From SXXH01 sp041165735 (GTDB taxonomy: Bacteria; Planctomycetota; UBA1135; GCA-002686595): a stretch of 64,000 nt of DNA. Every line of letters begins with the position of its first letter. Within the stretch, counting starts at the first letter, position 1. The stretch spans positions 11,678 to 75,677 of the forward strand of contig JBKDQQ010000045.1 of assembly GCA_046341775.1 (NCBI GenBank). Reading direction: 5' to 3'. Below, piece after piece: positions 44,293-53,234 of this stretch. A model generated the notes under the pieces. That model did not search any database and was not told the DNA's origin. It was given only the letters and a program-made list of their open reading frames with translations. The translations under genes were made by a program, and so were the position numbers.

Positions 44293-46857
44293 ATGCTGCA
44301 TGGCGTGTTCCCCTTGCCCATTTCGCACTCCCGTCCTGGCCGCGCGTTGCTTCAAGCGGTGTCGTGCCGCGCCGTCCTCGTGCTGTTGGCCTGCGCTTCC
44401 GCTTCCGGCGCGCGAGCGGCGAGCGGCCAGCAACTTCCGTCCTCGACGGGGCAGTCGAGCCTCCGCCCGCAACCGCTTCCATGCGTGCCCCTGCCGGACG
44501 AAGCTCCGACCCTCGTGCAGATGGCGTCCATGGGCCAGGCGGTGGCGCGCATCGAGGTCGTGCTGCCCGGAGCCAGCCCGTTCTTGCTGCGCGCGACCAT
44601 TCCGGTGCCGCGCGGCACGCTGCGCAGGGACGCGGCGCTCGCGCCTCTCGTCCTGCGCGGAGCGGACGGCGTGCTGGAGCCCACGCAACTGGACGTCGTC
44701 ACGCACCATCCGCGCGAGATCGACGGTGCCGACGTGGTCGAATTGATCTCGCTCGCGCGCAGGCCCGCGGGCGCCCGTCCGGGCCAGCGCGTGGTGTACG
44801 AGGTGGTGCGCCAGGACGCGTCGCGCGCGCCGTTCGCAGCCCCGCCCGCGGTGGCGAGCCTGGTGCAGTCCGCCGGCGCCGTGCGCCTGCGGGCGCGCGA
44901 CGGGTCGGGACGCGTCGTCGAGGCCGACTTGCTGCGCGACGCGCGCCTCGACGGGCCGTCCTTGGAGCCCATCTCCTCGGGTGGCCTGTTGCGCGCCGAC
45001 CGGATGCACGCCGTCGCCGTCGCGTCGACGGGCGGCGCGCACTCCTTCGGCGTGCAAGTATTCTTGACACAGCACGCCACCAGCGACGCCGTGCGGCTCG
45101 ACCTGCAGGTGCACAACGCCTTCTCGGGCGAGGACCAGGTCGAGCCGCTCGACGACGTGCTCGGCGACATCCTGTTCGAGTCGCTCGAACTCGTCGTGCC
45201 CGCTGGTTGGACCGTCGTTCCCGTCCATGGCGATCCCTTCCTCGGGGTGGAACAGGACGGACCGGACGGGCGAGTGCTGCCGATCGTGGCGGCCTTGCCC
45301 GATGGCGCGCTGCACATCCTGCCCCAGATGTCGCGCTTCCATCGGCGTTTCGTGCTGGCTCCCGCAGGCGAGCGCGACGCGGCCGAGTCGCTGGCGCGCG
45401 AGGATGGGCGCGGCTTCGTCGTGGCGGGCGCGACGAGCAGCGGGATCGAGGGCTTCTCGTGGTGGAACGCCGCGACCGCCAGGTATTGGCCGCAGCGCAG
45501 CCCCTTGCCGCGCTGGGATCCGGCCGTCGTCTCCAGCTTGCGCGCCTCGCTGGCCTCCGAGCACGCGAGTCTCGCCAACCTCGTGCAGGCCGGAACCCCG
45601 AGTCCGACCGGCTATCCCGTCGCCGTGGGCGCGTTGGGGTGGTGCCACCCATGGGGCTCCGCCTACGGCGGAATGTCCGGCGGGGACGAGATCTACCTGT
45701 GGGACGGCGTCGACGTGGCGGCGGCGTGCAGCGTCGAAGGCTTGCGCGCGGCGCAACTGCGCCTGCGCATGTACGCGTGCCGCCAACCGAACATGCTCTA
45801 CGAGGGCCGCGGTCGCCCCATGGCGGTCGAGGACTGGATCGTGGAAGCCCAAGGCGCCCGTTGGTTCCCCGTGTGGTGGTTCAACGGACCCTTGCTGCAG
45901 CAGGCGGATCCGTGGGGCTTGGCGAGCGCGGACCAGTCGCAGCGCAGCGCGGCGGCGGCCGCGGGGAGGCTGCCCTCGTACGAGGCCGCCCTGCGCGCCT
46001 ACATGCCGATCGACTACCAGCATCTCGTGCGCCACGCGCGCAACGCGAAGACCCTGGCGTGGTTGGCCAACGACCCGTTGGCGCGCTTCGAACTGGAGAC
46101 GCAGGCGGAGAGCTGGCGCTTCTCCTTTCCCGAATTGCCGCAGACTTCGTGGGGCGACGCCATCTCGACCGGATTCCTGCACGAGCGTCGGCACGTGGAT
46201 GCCCATCCAGGCGAAGGGCTGGGCATCGGCCGCGGGGAGGCTTGGGGACTCGACGTGCTCGTCGCTTGGCACTCCATGGCGCCGCAGCGCCTGCGGGAGC
46301 GGTACATGCCGTTCTTCGAGCGCTTCGCGCGCCTCCTCGACGAAGGCCAGCGCGCGTGCGACGGGACCCTGATGGCGTGGCCCTCGACCAGTTGCTTCGG
46401 CGGCCTCTATCGCGTCCGCACCCAGACGGAGACGGCCATCCTCGAGCACGCCCTGCTCGGACTGCGCGCCAGCGCGCTCGTCGGAGCCGCGCCTTGCGCC
46501 GATCTCCAAGTGGAACGCGTCCTGCGCCGCTCCTACGCTTCGACCATCGCGGCTCCCGCGTGGAGCGCCGCTTTGGCGGGGCCTTTGGTCAAGGTCGCCG
46601 TCGGTCCCATCGACGAAGCGCTTCCGGGGTACTGCGGGTGGGTTCCCGACGATGGCCGGTCGAGCGAGGTGGATCTGTACCAGTCCGAGTCGAGCTTCGC
46701 CCATGCGTGGCGCGCCACGCACGACGACGAGTACCTGGTGAAGGTCGCGCAGTTGAGGCGCCAGGCGGATTGGCGCCAGGTGCTGGCGGCGCCGCTGGTC
46801 AATTGGCGCAACAACCTCGCGCTGCAGCGCCTCGCGCAGGACCATCCGGGGCCCTGA
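44293..46857 (+). CDS. Large exported protein of unknown family, paralogue 1
   Basis: 854 aa with a signal region (RAVLVLLACASASGARAASG) that may be a lipobox at LLAC. It is homologous over most of its length to the protein at 48651-51146. Shared blocks include VPRGTLRRDAA, VFLTQHATSDAVRLDLQVHN, AFSGEDQVEPLDDVLGDILF, YGGMSGGDEIYLWDGVD, MPIDYQHLVRHARNAKTLAW, LANDPLARFELETQAESWRF, RRHVDAHPGEGLGIGRGEAW and GYCGWVPDDG. Invariant His, Asp and Glu in the later blocks look like an active site, possibly on a helical barrel. I do not recognise the family. It lies just upstream of the secreted protease gene. Confidence 0.75.
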   Translation: MLHGVFPLPISHSRPGRALLQAVSCRAVLVLLACASASGARAASGQQLPSSTGQSSLRPQPLPCVPLPDEAPTLVQMASMGQAVARIEVVLPGASPFLLRATIPVPRGTLRRDAALAPLVLRGADGVLEPTQLDVVTHHPREIDGADVVELISLARRPAGARPGQRVVYEVVRQDASRAPFAAPPAVASLVQSAGAVRLRARDGSGRVVEADLLRDARLDGPSLEPISSGGLLRADRMHAVAVASTGGAHSFGVQVFLTQHATSDAVRLDLQVHNAFSGEDQVEPLDDVLGDILFESLELVVPAGWTVVPVHGDPFLGVEQDGPDGRVLPIVAALPDGALHILPQMSRFHRRFVLAPAGERDAAESLAREDGRGFVVAGATSSGIEGFSWWNAATARYWPQRSPLPRWDPAVVSSLRASLASEHASLANLVQAGTPSPTGYPVAVGALGWCHPWGSAYGGMSGGDEIYLWDGVDVAAACSVEGLRAAQLRLRMYACRQPNMLYEGRGRPMAVEDWIVEAQGARWFPVWWFNGPLLQQADPWGLASADQSQRSAAAAAGRLPSYEAALRAYMPIDYQHLVRHARNAKTLAWLANDPLARFELETQAESWRFSFPELPQTSWGDAISTGFLHERRHVDAHPGEGLGIGRGEAWGLDVLVAWHSMAPQRLRERYMPFFERFARLLDEGQRACDGTLMAWPSTSCFGGLYRVRTQTETAILEHALLGLRASALVGAAPCADLQVERVLRRSYASTIAAPAWSAALAGPLVKVAVGPIDEALPGYCGWVPDDGRSSEVDLYQSESSFAHAWRATHDDEYLVKVAQLRRQADWRQVLAAPLVNWRNNLALQRLAQDHPGP

Positions 46858-46901
46858 GGGTCGCCGCCCGACCCGCACCTGCGCGGATGGGGGGCTGCGC
46901 C

Positions 46902-46907
46902 TATCAT
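46902..46907 (+). promoter_or_regulatory. Candidate -10 box of the protease gene
   Basis: TATCAT, 6 nt before the ATG at 46914. Confidence 0.45.
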
Positions 46908-46913
46908 CGAGGG

Positions 46914-48593
46914 ATGCAGCTTCTCGCACCCTCGCTCTGCCTGGCCGTCCTGGCCTTCTCCGCCTCCTCCAGCGCCCAAGTCTCCCAAGGGGGGCTGCCG
47001 CTGGGCTTGCAACGGCCCTTGGATGGCGACGTTCCCACCTTGGTGCTGCCGGCGCCGGATGTGGCCACCCTGCTGGCCGAGGACGCGGCGCGCAACCACA
47101 AGCCGCTGCGCTACGGCGCGCTCGTGCCGCTGCAGGCGGACCTCGCCGACGGGCTTTGGAACGAGCTGCCCGATGGCAGCCGCGCTTGGCGCCTGCGCGT
47201 GGCCTCGCCCGGCGCGAAGTCGCTCGCCCTGGAGTTCGCGCGCTTCGAACTGCCCGAGGGCGCGACGCTGCACGTCTACCACGAGGATCGCGAGCAGATC
47301 CTCGGCGCGTACACGCGCGCCAACCGCCACGACGATGGCGGCTTCGTGTTCGAGCCCTACGGCGGCGATTCGCTGGTGCTGGAGCTGGACCTGCCGGCCG
47401 GGGCCGCGAGCCCGCTGCTCGAGGTCGCGCACGCCATCCACGACTACCGCGACGTGCAGGGCCTGATGGAGGGGCGCGTGCGCCTGGATGGATCGCAGCA
47501 GGCGCTCGGCGCATGCCTCGTGGACGTGAATTGCCCGCAGGGCGATCCCTATCCGACCCAGAAGCGCGCCACCATGCGCACCCTCTCGGGCGGAGCCTTG
47601 TGCTCGGGCGCGCTGCTCAACAACACGGCGAACGACAACATCCCGTATGTGCTGACCGCCGACCATTGCGGGCAGACGGCGAGCACGGTGTTCCTCTTCC
47701 GCTACCAGACCAGCGGCTGCGCCACGGGCTCGGCCCCGACTTCCTACAGCACGTCGGGTTGCACCTTGCTGACGACGAGCGCGACCTACGACTGCCGTCT
47801 CTTGCGCATGAACGCGCTGCCGCCGGCGAGCCACGAGCCCTACATGGCCGGTTGGACGCGCAGCACGGGCAACGCCACCATGGCCTTCGCCATGGGCCAC
47901 CCGGGCGGCGGCCCGAAGAAGATCTCGATCGACGACAACGGCACGGCCAGCGAGACGGCGCTGTGGCGCGTGCAGTGGAACACGGGCACCCTCGAGGGCG
48001 GCAGTTCCGGCGGGCCGCTCTTCGACCAGAACGGGCGCGTGAAGGGCCCAGCCTGCTGCGTCGACGCCTTCGTCTGCACGGGGCAGACCGCGTGGTTCGG
48101 CCGCTTCGACCGGTTCTGGACGAGCAACGCGCTGGCGCAGTGGCTCGATCCCGCGGGCGCGAATCCGACCACATTGAACGGCCGGGATCCCTATCCGCCC
48201 TGCGTGCCGCCGGCCAACGACTGCAGCACCTCGCCCAACTCCGTCGGTCCTGGCGCGACCATGAGCTGGTCGGGATCGACCGTGCGTTCGCAGGACGACT
48301 TCACCATCGTGGCGAGCGGCCTGCCGCCGGGCGCGGCGAACATCTTCTTCTACGGACCGACGACGAGCTTCACGGTCTTCGGCAACGGCTTCCGCTGCAT
48401 CGGCAATCCGATCACGCGCCTGCCGGTCTCGAACGCCAGCATCTTCGGCGACTCCGCCGTGCCTGTGGGCCTCGCCGGATCGCAGATCGACGCGGGCGAG
48501 ACCTGGTACTTCCAGAACTGGTACCGCAACCCCGCCGGCGGCGGGGCGGGCTTCAACCTGTCGGATTCGCTGCGCGTGCCGTTCTGCTTCTAG
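46914..48593 (+). CDS. Secreted trypsin-like serine protease (lysyl-endopeptidase type) with a C-terminal module
   Basis: 559 aa. Signal peptide MQLLAPSLCLAVLAFSASSS then AQ. A pro-region (about 22-195, including WRLRVASPGAKSLALEFARF) precedes an S1-family domain. His251 lies in YVLTADHCG, Asp293 in TYDCRLLRM and Ser365 in GTLEGGSSGGPLFD, so the triad is complete. Several cysteines (200, 207, 230, 252, 269, 283) suit disulphides, as in Achromobacter lysyl endopeptidase. The last about 110 residues form a module with TVFGNGFRCIGNPITRL and YFQNWYRNPAGGG, related to the C-terminus of the protein at 12339-14405. Likely extracellular proteolysis with module-based sorting or surface attachment. Confidence 0.9.
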   Translation: MQLLAPSLCLAVLAFSASSSAQVSQGGLPLGLQRPLDGDVPTLVLPAPDVATLLAEDAARNHKPLRYGALVPLQADLADGLWNELPDGSRAWRLRVASPGAKSLALEFARFELPEGATLHVYHEDREQILGAYTRANRHDDGGFVFEPYGGDSLVLELDLPAGAASPLLEVAHAIHDYRDVQGLMEGRVRLDGSQQALGACLVDVNCPQGDPYPTQKRATMRTLSGGALCSGALLNNTANDNIPYVLTADHCGQTASTVFLFRYQTSGCATGSAPTSYSTSGCTLLTTSATYDCRLLRMNALPPASHEPYMAGWTRSTGNATMAFAMGHPGGGPKKISIDDNGTASETALWRVQWNTGTLEGGSSGGPLFDQNGRVKGPACCVDAFVCTGQTAWFGRFDRFWTSNALAQWLDPAGANPTTLNGRDPYPPCVPPANDCSTSPNSVGPGATMSWSGSTVRSQDDFTIVASGLPPGAANIFFYGPTTSFTVFGNGFRCIGNPITRLPVSNASIFGDSAVPVGLAGSQIDAGETWYFQNWYRNPAGGGAGFNLSDSLRVPFCF

Positions 48594-48605
48594 TCGCGCG
48601 CGCCG

Positions 48606-48627
48606 CGCGTCAAGTTCCCTTGACGCG
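48606..48627 (+). terminator. Hairpin between convergent genes
   Basis: CGCGTCAAG-TTCC-CTTGACGCG, a perfect 9-bp stem 12 nt after the protease stop. The core is the recurrent GTCAAG/CTTGAC. It can serve both converging genes. Confidence 0.6.
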
Positions 48628-48650
48628 GCGGCGCGTCGCGCTGGCGCGCT

Positions 48651-51146
48651 TCATTCCGCGATCAGGTCCTGCGCCAGGCGCTGCAGGGCGAGGCGATTGC
48701 GCCAGTTCGACAGCGGCGCGTCGAGGACCTCGGCGATCCCGCTCCATTGGAAGAGCTCGGAGGCCTTGTCGAGGAACACCTCGTCGCCCGTCTCGCGCCA
48801 AGCGTGGGCGAAGCTCGACGGACAGAGGTAGTCGTCGATCTCCTGCGTCTCGCCGCCCGGCGGCACCCAGCCGCAGTACGAGGGCTGCGCGGCGGCGTAG
48901 GGGCCGACCGCGACCTTGAAGAGCGGACCGTGGCGGTCGGCGCGCCACACGTCCGGCCGGATGGTCGAGTACCACGAGCGCTCCAGCACCTGCGTCGCCG
49001 TCGCCGCGGCGGACGCGTCGTCGCGAGCCAGCGCGGACTCGCGCATGCCGAGCAGCGCGTGCTCGACGATCGAGGTCTCCGTCTGCGTGCGCACGCGGTG
49101 CTGTCCGCCGAACATGTTTGAGGCGGGCTGCGCCATGAACGAGCCGGTGCAATCGACCTGGCCGTCGTGCAGCAACTGCGCCACCAACGCGAACAAGGGG
49201 CGGATCTCCTCGCGCCGCTCGTCCGACGCCAAGGCGTGCCAGGCGACGAGCGTGTCGATGCCCCAGCCCTCGCCGCGGCCGAAATCCACGCCCTCGCCCG
49301 GATTGGCGTCCACATGGCGCCGGTCCGCGAGGTAGCCGGTTTCGATGGCGGCTCCGCCGCCATTCTGCGGCACGATCGGGTAGGAGAGGCGCCAACCTTC
49401 GGCCTGGGCTTCGAGCTCGAGGCGCGCCAGCGGATCGTTGGCGATCCAGCACAAGGTCTTGAGCGTGCGCGTGTGGCGCACGAAGTGCTGGTAGTCGATC
49501 GGCTCGTAGTTGCGCAGCGTCGTCGCGTAGGGCGCCATGCGTCCGCTCGCCTGCGCGAGCTGCGCCTGCGATTGGTCGGCCGACTCGTAGCCGAAGGGAT
49601 CCGCGACCCACAGCAGCGGTCCGTTGAACCACCACACCGGCAGCAGCGCGCCGTTCGCGCCCTGCGCCAACCAACCTTCCACGCGCATCGGATCGCCGTC
49701 GAGCTCGAACAGCACGTTGGGCTGGCGGTCGACGTACATGCGCATGCGCAACATCGCCGTCCGCACGCCCTCCTTGCTGCGCGCCGCCGCGAGGTCGACG
49801 CCATCCCAAAGGAAGATCTCGTCGCCTCCGGTCATGCCTCCGTAGGGGATGCCGAAGGGATGCGCCCAGCCCAGCGCCGCGCTCTGGATCGGGTAGCCGC
49901 CCGGACTGGCCGACCCCGCGGCGACTTGCGCCACCAGCGCCGCATGCTCGGATGCGAGCGACTGGCGCAACTGCAGGTCGATCGACTCGCCCCAGGCGGG
50001 GAAGGCCGTCTTCTGCGGCCACCAACGCGCCGTGTCGGGGTTCCACCACGAGAAGAGTCCGGGTCCCGGCACGACGAAGGCGAGGCCCTCCTCCGCGGCC
50101 AGCGCCTGCGCCACGTCCAGCTCGTCGACTGGCGCCAGCACGAAGCGCCGCTGGAAGCGCGAGCGCTGCGGCAGCAGGTGCAGGTCGTCGCCGGGCAGGT
50201 CCTTGACGATGGGCAAGGTCGCGCTGTCGCCGGACACGGAGGTCGTGCCCAGTTGCGGATCGACGAAGCACGGCACCGCGCGCCAACCCGCGGGGAGGAC
50301 GAGCTCGAGTTCCTCGAAGAGGATGTCTCCCAACGCGTCGTCCGAGGCGTCCGTCGCGTCGCGCCCGGTGAAGGCGTTGTGGACGTGCAGATCGAGGCGC
50401 ACGGCCGAAGTCCACGCGTGCTGCGTGACGAAGGCGTGCACGCCCATCAAGTGCGGCAGCGTGGGCGCGGCTCCGCCCACCACGACGACTGGTTCCAAGG
50501 TCGTGTGCGTGCGGTCGCGCCGGTAGATGCGTCCATCGGCCTCGACGCTCCAACCCGGGCCGCCTTCGCGCAGGGGCCGGGTCAGGTCCGATTCGTAGAC
50601 GTGGCCGCGGGCGTCGCGCGCGCGCAGCACGATGCCGCCGCGCACTCCGGCGAGATCCTCGCCCGAGACCGGCGCGAGGAACGACTCGTGCAGCGTGTCC
50701 TGCCACACGAGGTCGTACTGCACGCGATCGCCCGGTTGCGCTCCGAGCGGCGGCTCGACTAGCGCGACCACTTCGACGGCATCGGCCCCATCGAGATCGA
50801 GCGCCCGTTGCGCGACCACTTCGACCTGCGTGGGCGAGAGCACGCCGTGCGAGTCGCGCAGGCGGAAGGGCCGGTTCTGCGCTCCGCGTCGCAGCGTCTC
50901 GCGCGGCACGGGCACGACGGCGCGCACCTGGATCACCGGCAACGATCCGACCTCGACCTCGAGCTTGGCCACGACGCCGCCAGGCTGGGCCAATTGAGCC
51001 AAGGTGGGCTCGTCGCCCGACGGCCCCGGCGACTCCGGCGCGGGAGTGGTTCCGCCACCGCCGCAGCCCGCCATCACCGCCACCAACAGTCCCGTGCACC
51101 ACCACGTCGCGCTGCCCGGCGCGACGGAGCCTTCGTTGTCTCGCAT
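48651..51146 (-). CDS. Large lipoprotein of unknown family, paralogue 2
   Basis: 831 aa. TGLLVAVMAGCGGGG is a lipoprotein signal with its lipobox cysteine. The rest parallels the protein at 44293-46857: VPRETLRRGAQ, HAFVTQHAWTSAVRLDLHVH, DDALGDILFEELELVLPAGW, YGGMTGGDEIFLWDGVD, EPIDYQHFVRHTRTLKTLCW, IANDPLARLELEAQAEGWRL, RRHVDANPGEGVDFGRGEGW and SYCGWVPPGG. Both end in NWRN-LALQRLAQD. The ATG at 51146 has GGAGGAAC directly upstream, a good Shine-Dalgarno sequence, unlike the GTG at 51203. Convergent with the protease gene. Family and function unknown; by the shared His/Asp/Glu motifs a hydrolase or lyase is possible but not shown. Confidence 0.8.
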   Translation of the reverse strand: MRDNEGSVAPGSATWWCTGLLVAVMAGCGGGGTTPAPESPGPSGDEPTLAQLAQPGGVVAKLEVEVGSLPVIQVRAVVPVPRETLRRGAQNRPFRLRDSHGVLSPTQVEVVAQRALDLDGADAVEVVALVEPPLGAQPGDRVQYDLVWQDTLHESFLAPVSGEDLAGVRGGIVLRARDARGHVYESDLTRPLREGGPGWSVEADGRIYRRDRTHTTLEPVVVVGGAAPTLPHLMGVHAFVTQHAWTSAVRLDLHVHNAFTGRDATDASDDALGDILFEELELVLPAGWRAVPCFVDPQLGTTSVSGDSATLPIVKDLPGDDLHLLPQRSRFQRRFVLAPVDELDVAQALAAEEGLAFVVPGPGLFSWWNPDTARWWPQKTAFPAWGESIDLQLRQSLASEHAALVAQVAAGSASPGGYPIQSAALGWAHPFGIPYGGMTGGDEIFLWDGVDLAAARSKEGVRTAMLRMRMYVDRQPNVLFELDGDPMRVEGWLAQGANGALLPVWWFNGPLLWVADPFGYESADQSQAQLAQASGRMAPYATTLRNYEPIDYQHFVRHTRTLKTLCWIANDPLARLELEAQAEGWRLSYPIVPQNGGGAAIETGYLADRRHVDANPGEGVDFGRGEGWGIDTLVAWHALASDERREEIRPLFALVAQLLHDGQVDCTGSFMAQPASNMFGGQHRVRTQTETSIVEHALLGMRESALARDDASAAATATQVLERSWYSTIRPDVWRADRHGPLFKVAVGPYAAAQPSYCGWVPPGGETQEIDDYLCPSSFAHAWRETGDEVFLDKASELFQWSGIAEVLDAPLSNWRNRLALQRLAQDLIAE

Positions 51147-51305
51147 GTTCCTCCGTGCCGGCGCCCGTCTGCCCACGAGCTCGGCAAGCGGGTCTTTCGG
51201 CACGGGGCACGGTGGCGGATCAAAGGAAATCGCAAAAAGACCGCCGGCCCCAGGGCCCCGGTTCCCCGTGCCCGCGTCGCGGGAGCGGATCGAAGGCGGT
51301 GCGAC

Positions 51306-52313
51306 CTATGTCCGCGCCAGCTCGCGCAGCGCCAGCTCGCGCCGCGCCAACTCGAGGTCGGCGTCGATCATCGCCGCCACCAGATCCTCCAAGCTGGTGG
51401 AAGGGCTCCAGCCCAGTTCGCGCCGCGCCTTCGACGCGTCGCCGCGCAGATGGTGCACGTCGGCCGGCCGGAACAGCGCCGGATCCACGACCACGTGCGC
51501 GCGCCAATCTAGATCGAGGCGGCCGAAGGCGAGCTCGAGGAACTCGCGCAGGGTGGCCGAGCGTCCGCTGCAGATGCACCAATCGCCCGGCGCGTCCTGC
51601 TGGAGCATCGCCCACATGGCGCGCACGTAGTCGCCGGCAAAGCCCCAGTCGCGCGCCACGTCGAGGTTCCCCAGCTGCAGCTCGCCCTGCAGGCCGAGCT
51701 TGATGCGCGTCGCCGCGCGCGTGATCTTGCGGGTCACGAAGGCCTCGCCGCGGCGCGGGCTCTCGTGGTTGAAGAGGATGCCGTTGCTGGCGTGCAAGCC
51801 GTGGCTTTCGCGGTGGTTCACGACCTGGTGGTGCGCGTAGACCTTGGCGCACGCGTAGGGCGAGCGCGGATGGAACGGCGTCGATTCGTCCTGTGGCGCA
51901 GGCGCCGATCCGTACATCTCGCTCGATCCGGCCTGGTAGAAGCGCGTGGGCTTGCAGCCCGCGCGTCGGCGGGCGCGCAACGCCTCGAGCAGCCGCACGA
52001 CGCCCAACCCCGTCACGTCGACCGTGTACTCGGGCTGGTCGAAGCTGACCTTGACGTGGCTCTGCGCCGCGAGGTTGTACAGCTCGTCCGGTTCGACGCG
52101 GTCGATCAGCTCGCGCAGCCCGCCCGCGTCGGACAAGTCGCCGTGGTGCAGCTCGACGCGCCGCGCGGCGAGGAGGTGCGCGATGCGTCCCGTGCTCTCG
52201 CTCGAGGAGCGGCGCACGAGTCCGTGCACGCGGTAGCCCTGCTCGAGCAGGAACTCGGCCAGGTAGCTGCCGTCCTGCCCCGTGATGCCGGTGATGAGCG
52301 CGATGCGTGCCAT
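51306..52313 (-). CDS. gmd: GDP-mannose 4,6-dehydratase
   Basis: 335 aa short-chain dehydrogenase making GDP-4-keto-6-deoxymannose, precursor of GDP-fucose, GDP-rhamnose and related sugars. The NADP site is TGITGQDGSYLAEFLLEQGY. Family blocks are ELYNLAAQSHVKVSFDQPEY, FYQAGSSEMYGSAPAPQDES, the catalytic YACAK in SPYACAKVYAH, ILFNHESPRRGEAFVTRKIT and LGNLDVARDWGFAGDYV. Length is near normal. It lies 21 bp downstream of a reductase-like gene that probably uses its product. Confidence 0.95.
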   Translation of the reverse strand: MARIALITGITGQDGSYLAEFLLEQGYRVHGLVRRSSSESTGRIAHLLAARRVELHHGDLSDAGGLRELIDRVEPDELYNLAAQSHVKVSFDQPEYTVDVTGLGVVRLLEALRARRRAGCKPTRFYQAGSSEMYGSAPAPQDESTPFHPRSPYACAKVYAHHQVVNHRESHGLHASNGILFNHESPRRGEAFVTRKITRAATRIKLGLQGELQLGNLDVARDWGFAGDYVRAMWAMLQQDAPGDWCICSGRSATLREFLELAFGRLDLDWRAHVVVDPALFRPADVHHLRGDASKARRELGWSPSTSLEDLVAAMIDADLELARRELALRELART

Positions 52314-52334
52314 CGTGTTGGCTTGGACGATGGC

Positions 52335-53234
52335 CTAGGCGCCTTCGTCCTGCAAGGTCCACGCCGCGACGGCCATGGCGCGCAAGCAGGCGTCGAGGTC
52401 GTGCCGCGCGCTCCAACCCGCCTCGAGGCGGAGTCGTCGCGTCACGGCGAGGGCCGCCGGTCCTTCGCCCGCGGGCCACTCGACTTCGACGCGGCCGGGC
52501 AAGGCGGACAGCATCGTCGCCACGAGTCGGCTGGCGCGGCGCGGCTGGCCGCCGGCCACGTGCACGACCCCGGAGAGCGGTCCCGGGTGGACTGCGCAGG
52601 CGACCAGCGCCTCGGCCGCGTCCTCGAGCGCCAGCAAGTCGCGCCACGCGTCGGGGCCGCGCATGCGCACGCGCGCCGCGCCGTCGCGCGACGCGCGCAG
52701 CTCCCGCACCGCCGACTCGAGGGCGTCGGAGAGCATCAATCCGCGCGGCAAGCCCGGTCCGCACGAGCCGAAGAGACGCGCCAGCACGACCTCCCCGTTC
52801 GTGGCGAGGCACAGCCGTTCGCAGGCGAGCTTGCCGGCTCCGTAGGCGTTCACCGGCGCGGGGTCTTCGTCCTCCGCGTGCGGCGCGTCCGAAGGCGCGT
52901 ACACATGGCTGCTCGACGCGAAGACGAGGCGTCGAGCGCGTCCGCGTCGCGCTTCCTCCACGACGCCGGCGCACATGCGCGAGCTTTCTCGCGCCAGTCG
53001 TGCGCCATCGTCCGCGCCGGGCACGGCGTGGCCGGACAGCAACACGATCGAGTCCACGTCGTCGTCGATTCGCGGCGCGGGTTCCGCCAGCAGGTCGACC
53101 CGCCGCGCTTCCACGCCGCGCGGCGCCCGCGCGGGCTCGCGCGTCCACCCGACCACGCGCGCCCCCCTCCGCAGCGCGGCTTGCGCCACGGCGCGGCCGA
53201 GGAACCCTCCCGCGCCGACGACCAGCAGGCTCAC
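52335..53234 (-). CDS. SDR-family nucleotide-sugar epimerase/reductase
   Basis: 299 aa extended SDR. The NAD(P) motif is VVGAGGFLGRAV. FASSSHVYAPS and YGAGKLACE provide Ser and the YxxxK pair, and LARLFGSCGPGLPRG the substrate loop. It is most likely the reductase or epimerase acting on the GDP-4-keto-6-deoxy sugar made by Gmd, for example an RMD-type enzyme. That is inferred from position only. The GTG start overlaps the upstream stop (GTGA), placing it between the degenerate kinase gene and gmd in one operon. Confidence 0.85.
   Translation of the reverse strand: MSLLVVGAGGFLGRAVAQAALRRGARVVGWTREPARAPRGVEARRVDLLAEPAPRIDDDVDSIVLLSGHAVPGADDGARLARESSRMCAGVVEEARRGRARRLVFASSSHVYAPSDAPHAEDEDPAPVNAYGAGKLACERLCLATNGEVVLARLFGSCGPGLPRGLMLSDALESAVRELRASRDGAARVRMRGPDAWRDLLALEDAAEALVACAVHPGPLSGVVHVAGGQPRRASRLVATMLSALPGRVEVEWPAGEGPAALAVTRRLRLEAGWSARHDLDACLRAMAVAAWTLQDEGA

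Noticed and set aside
43896..48593. 1565-codon open frame running through the intergenic region and the first paralogue into the protease
   Set aside because: Only the last 560 codons have protein character, with a signal peptide at 46914; the rest is a shifted frame of the gene at 44293-46857.
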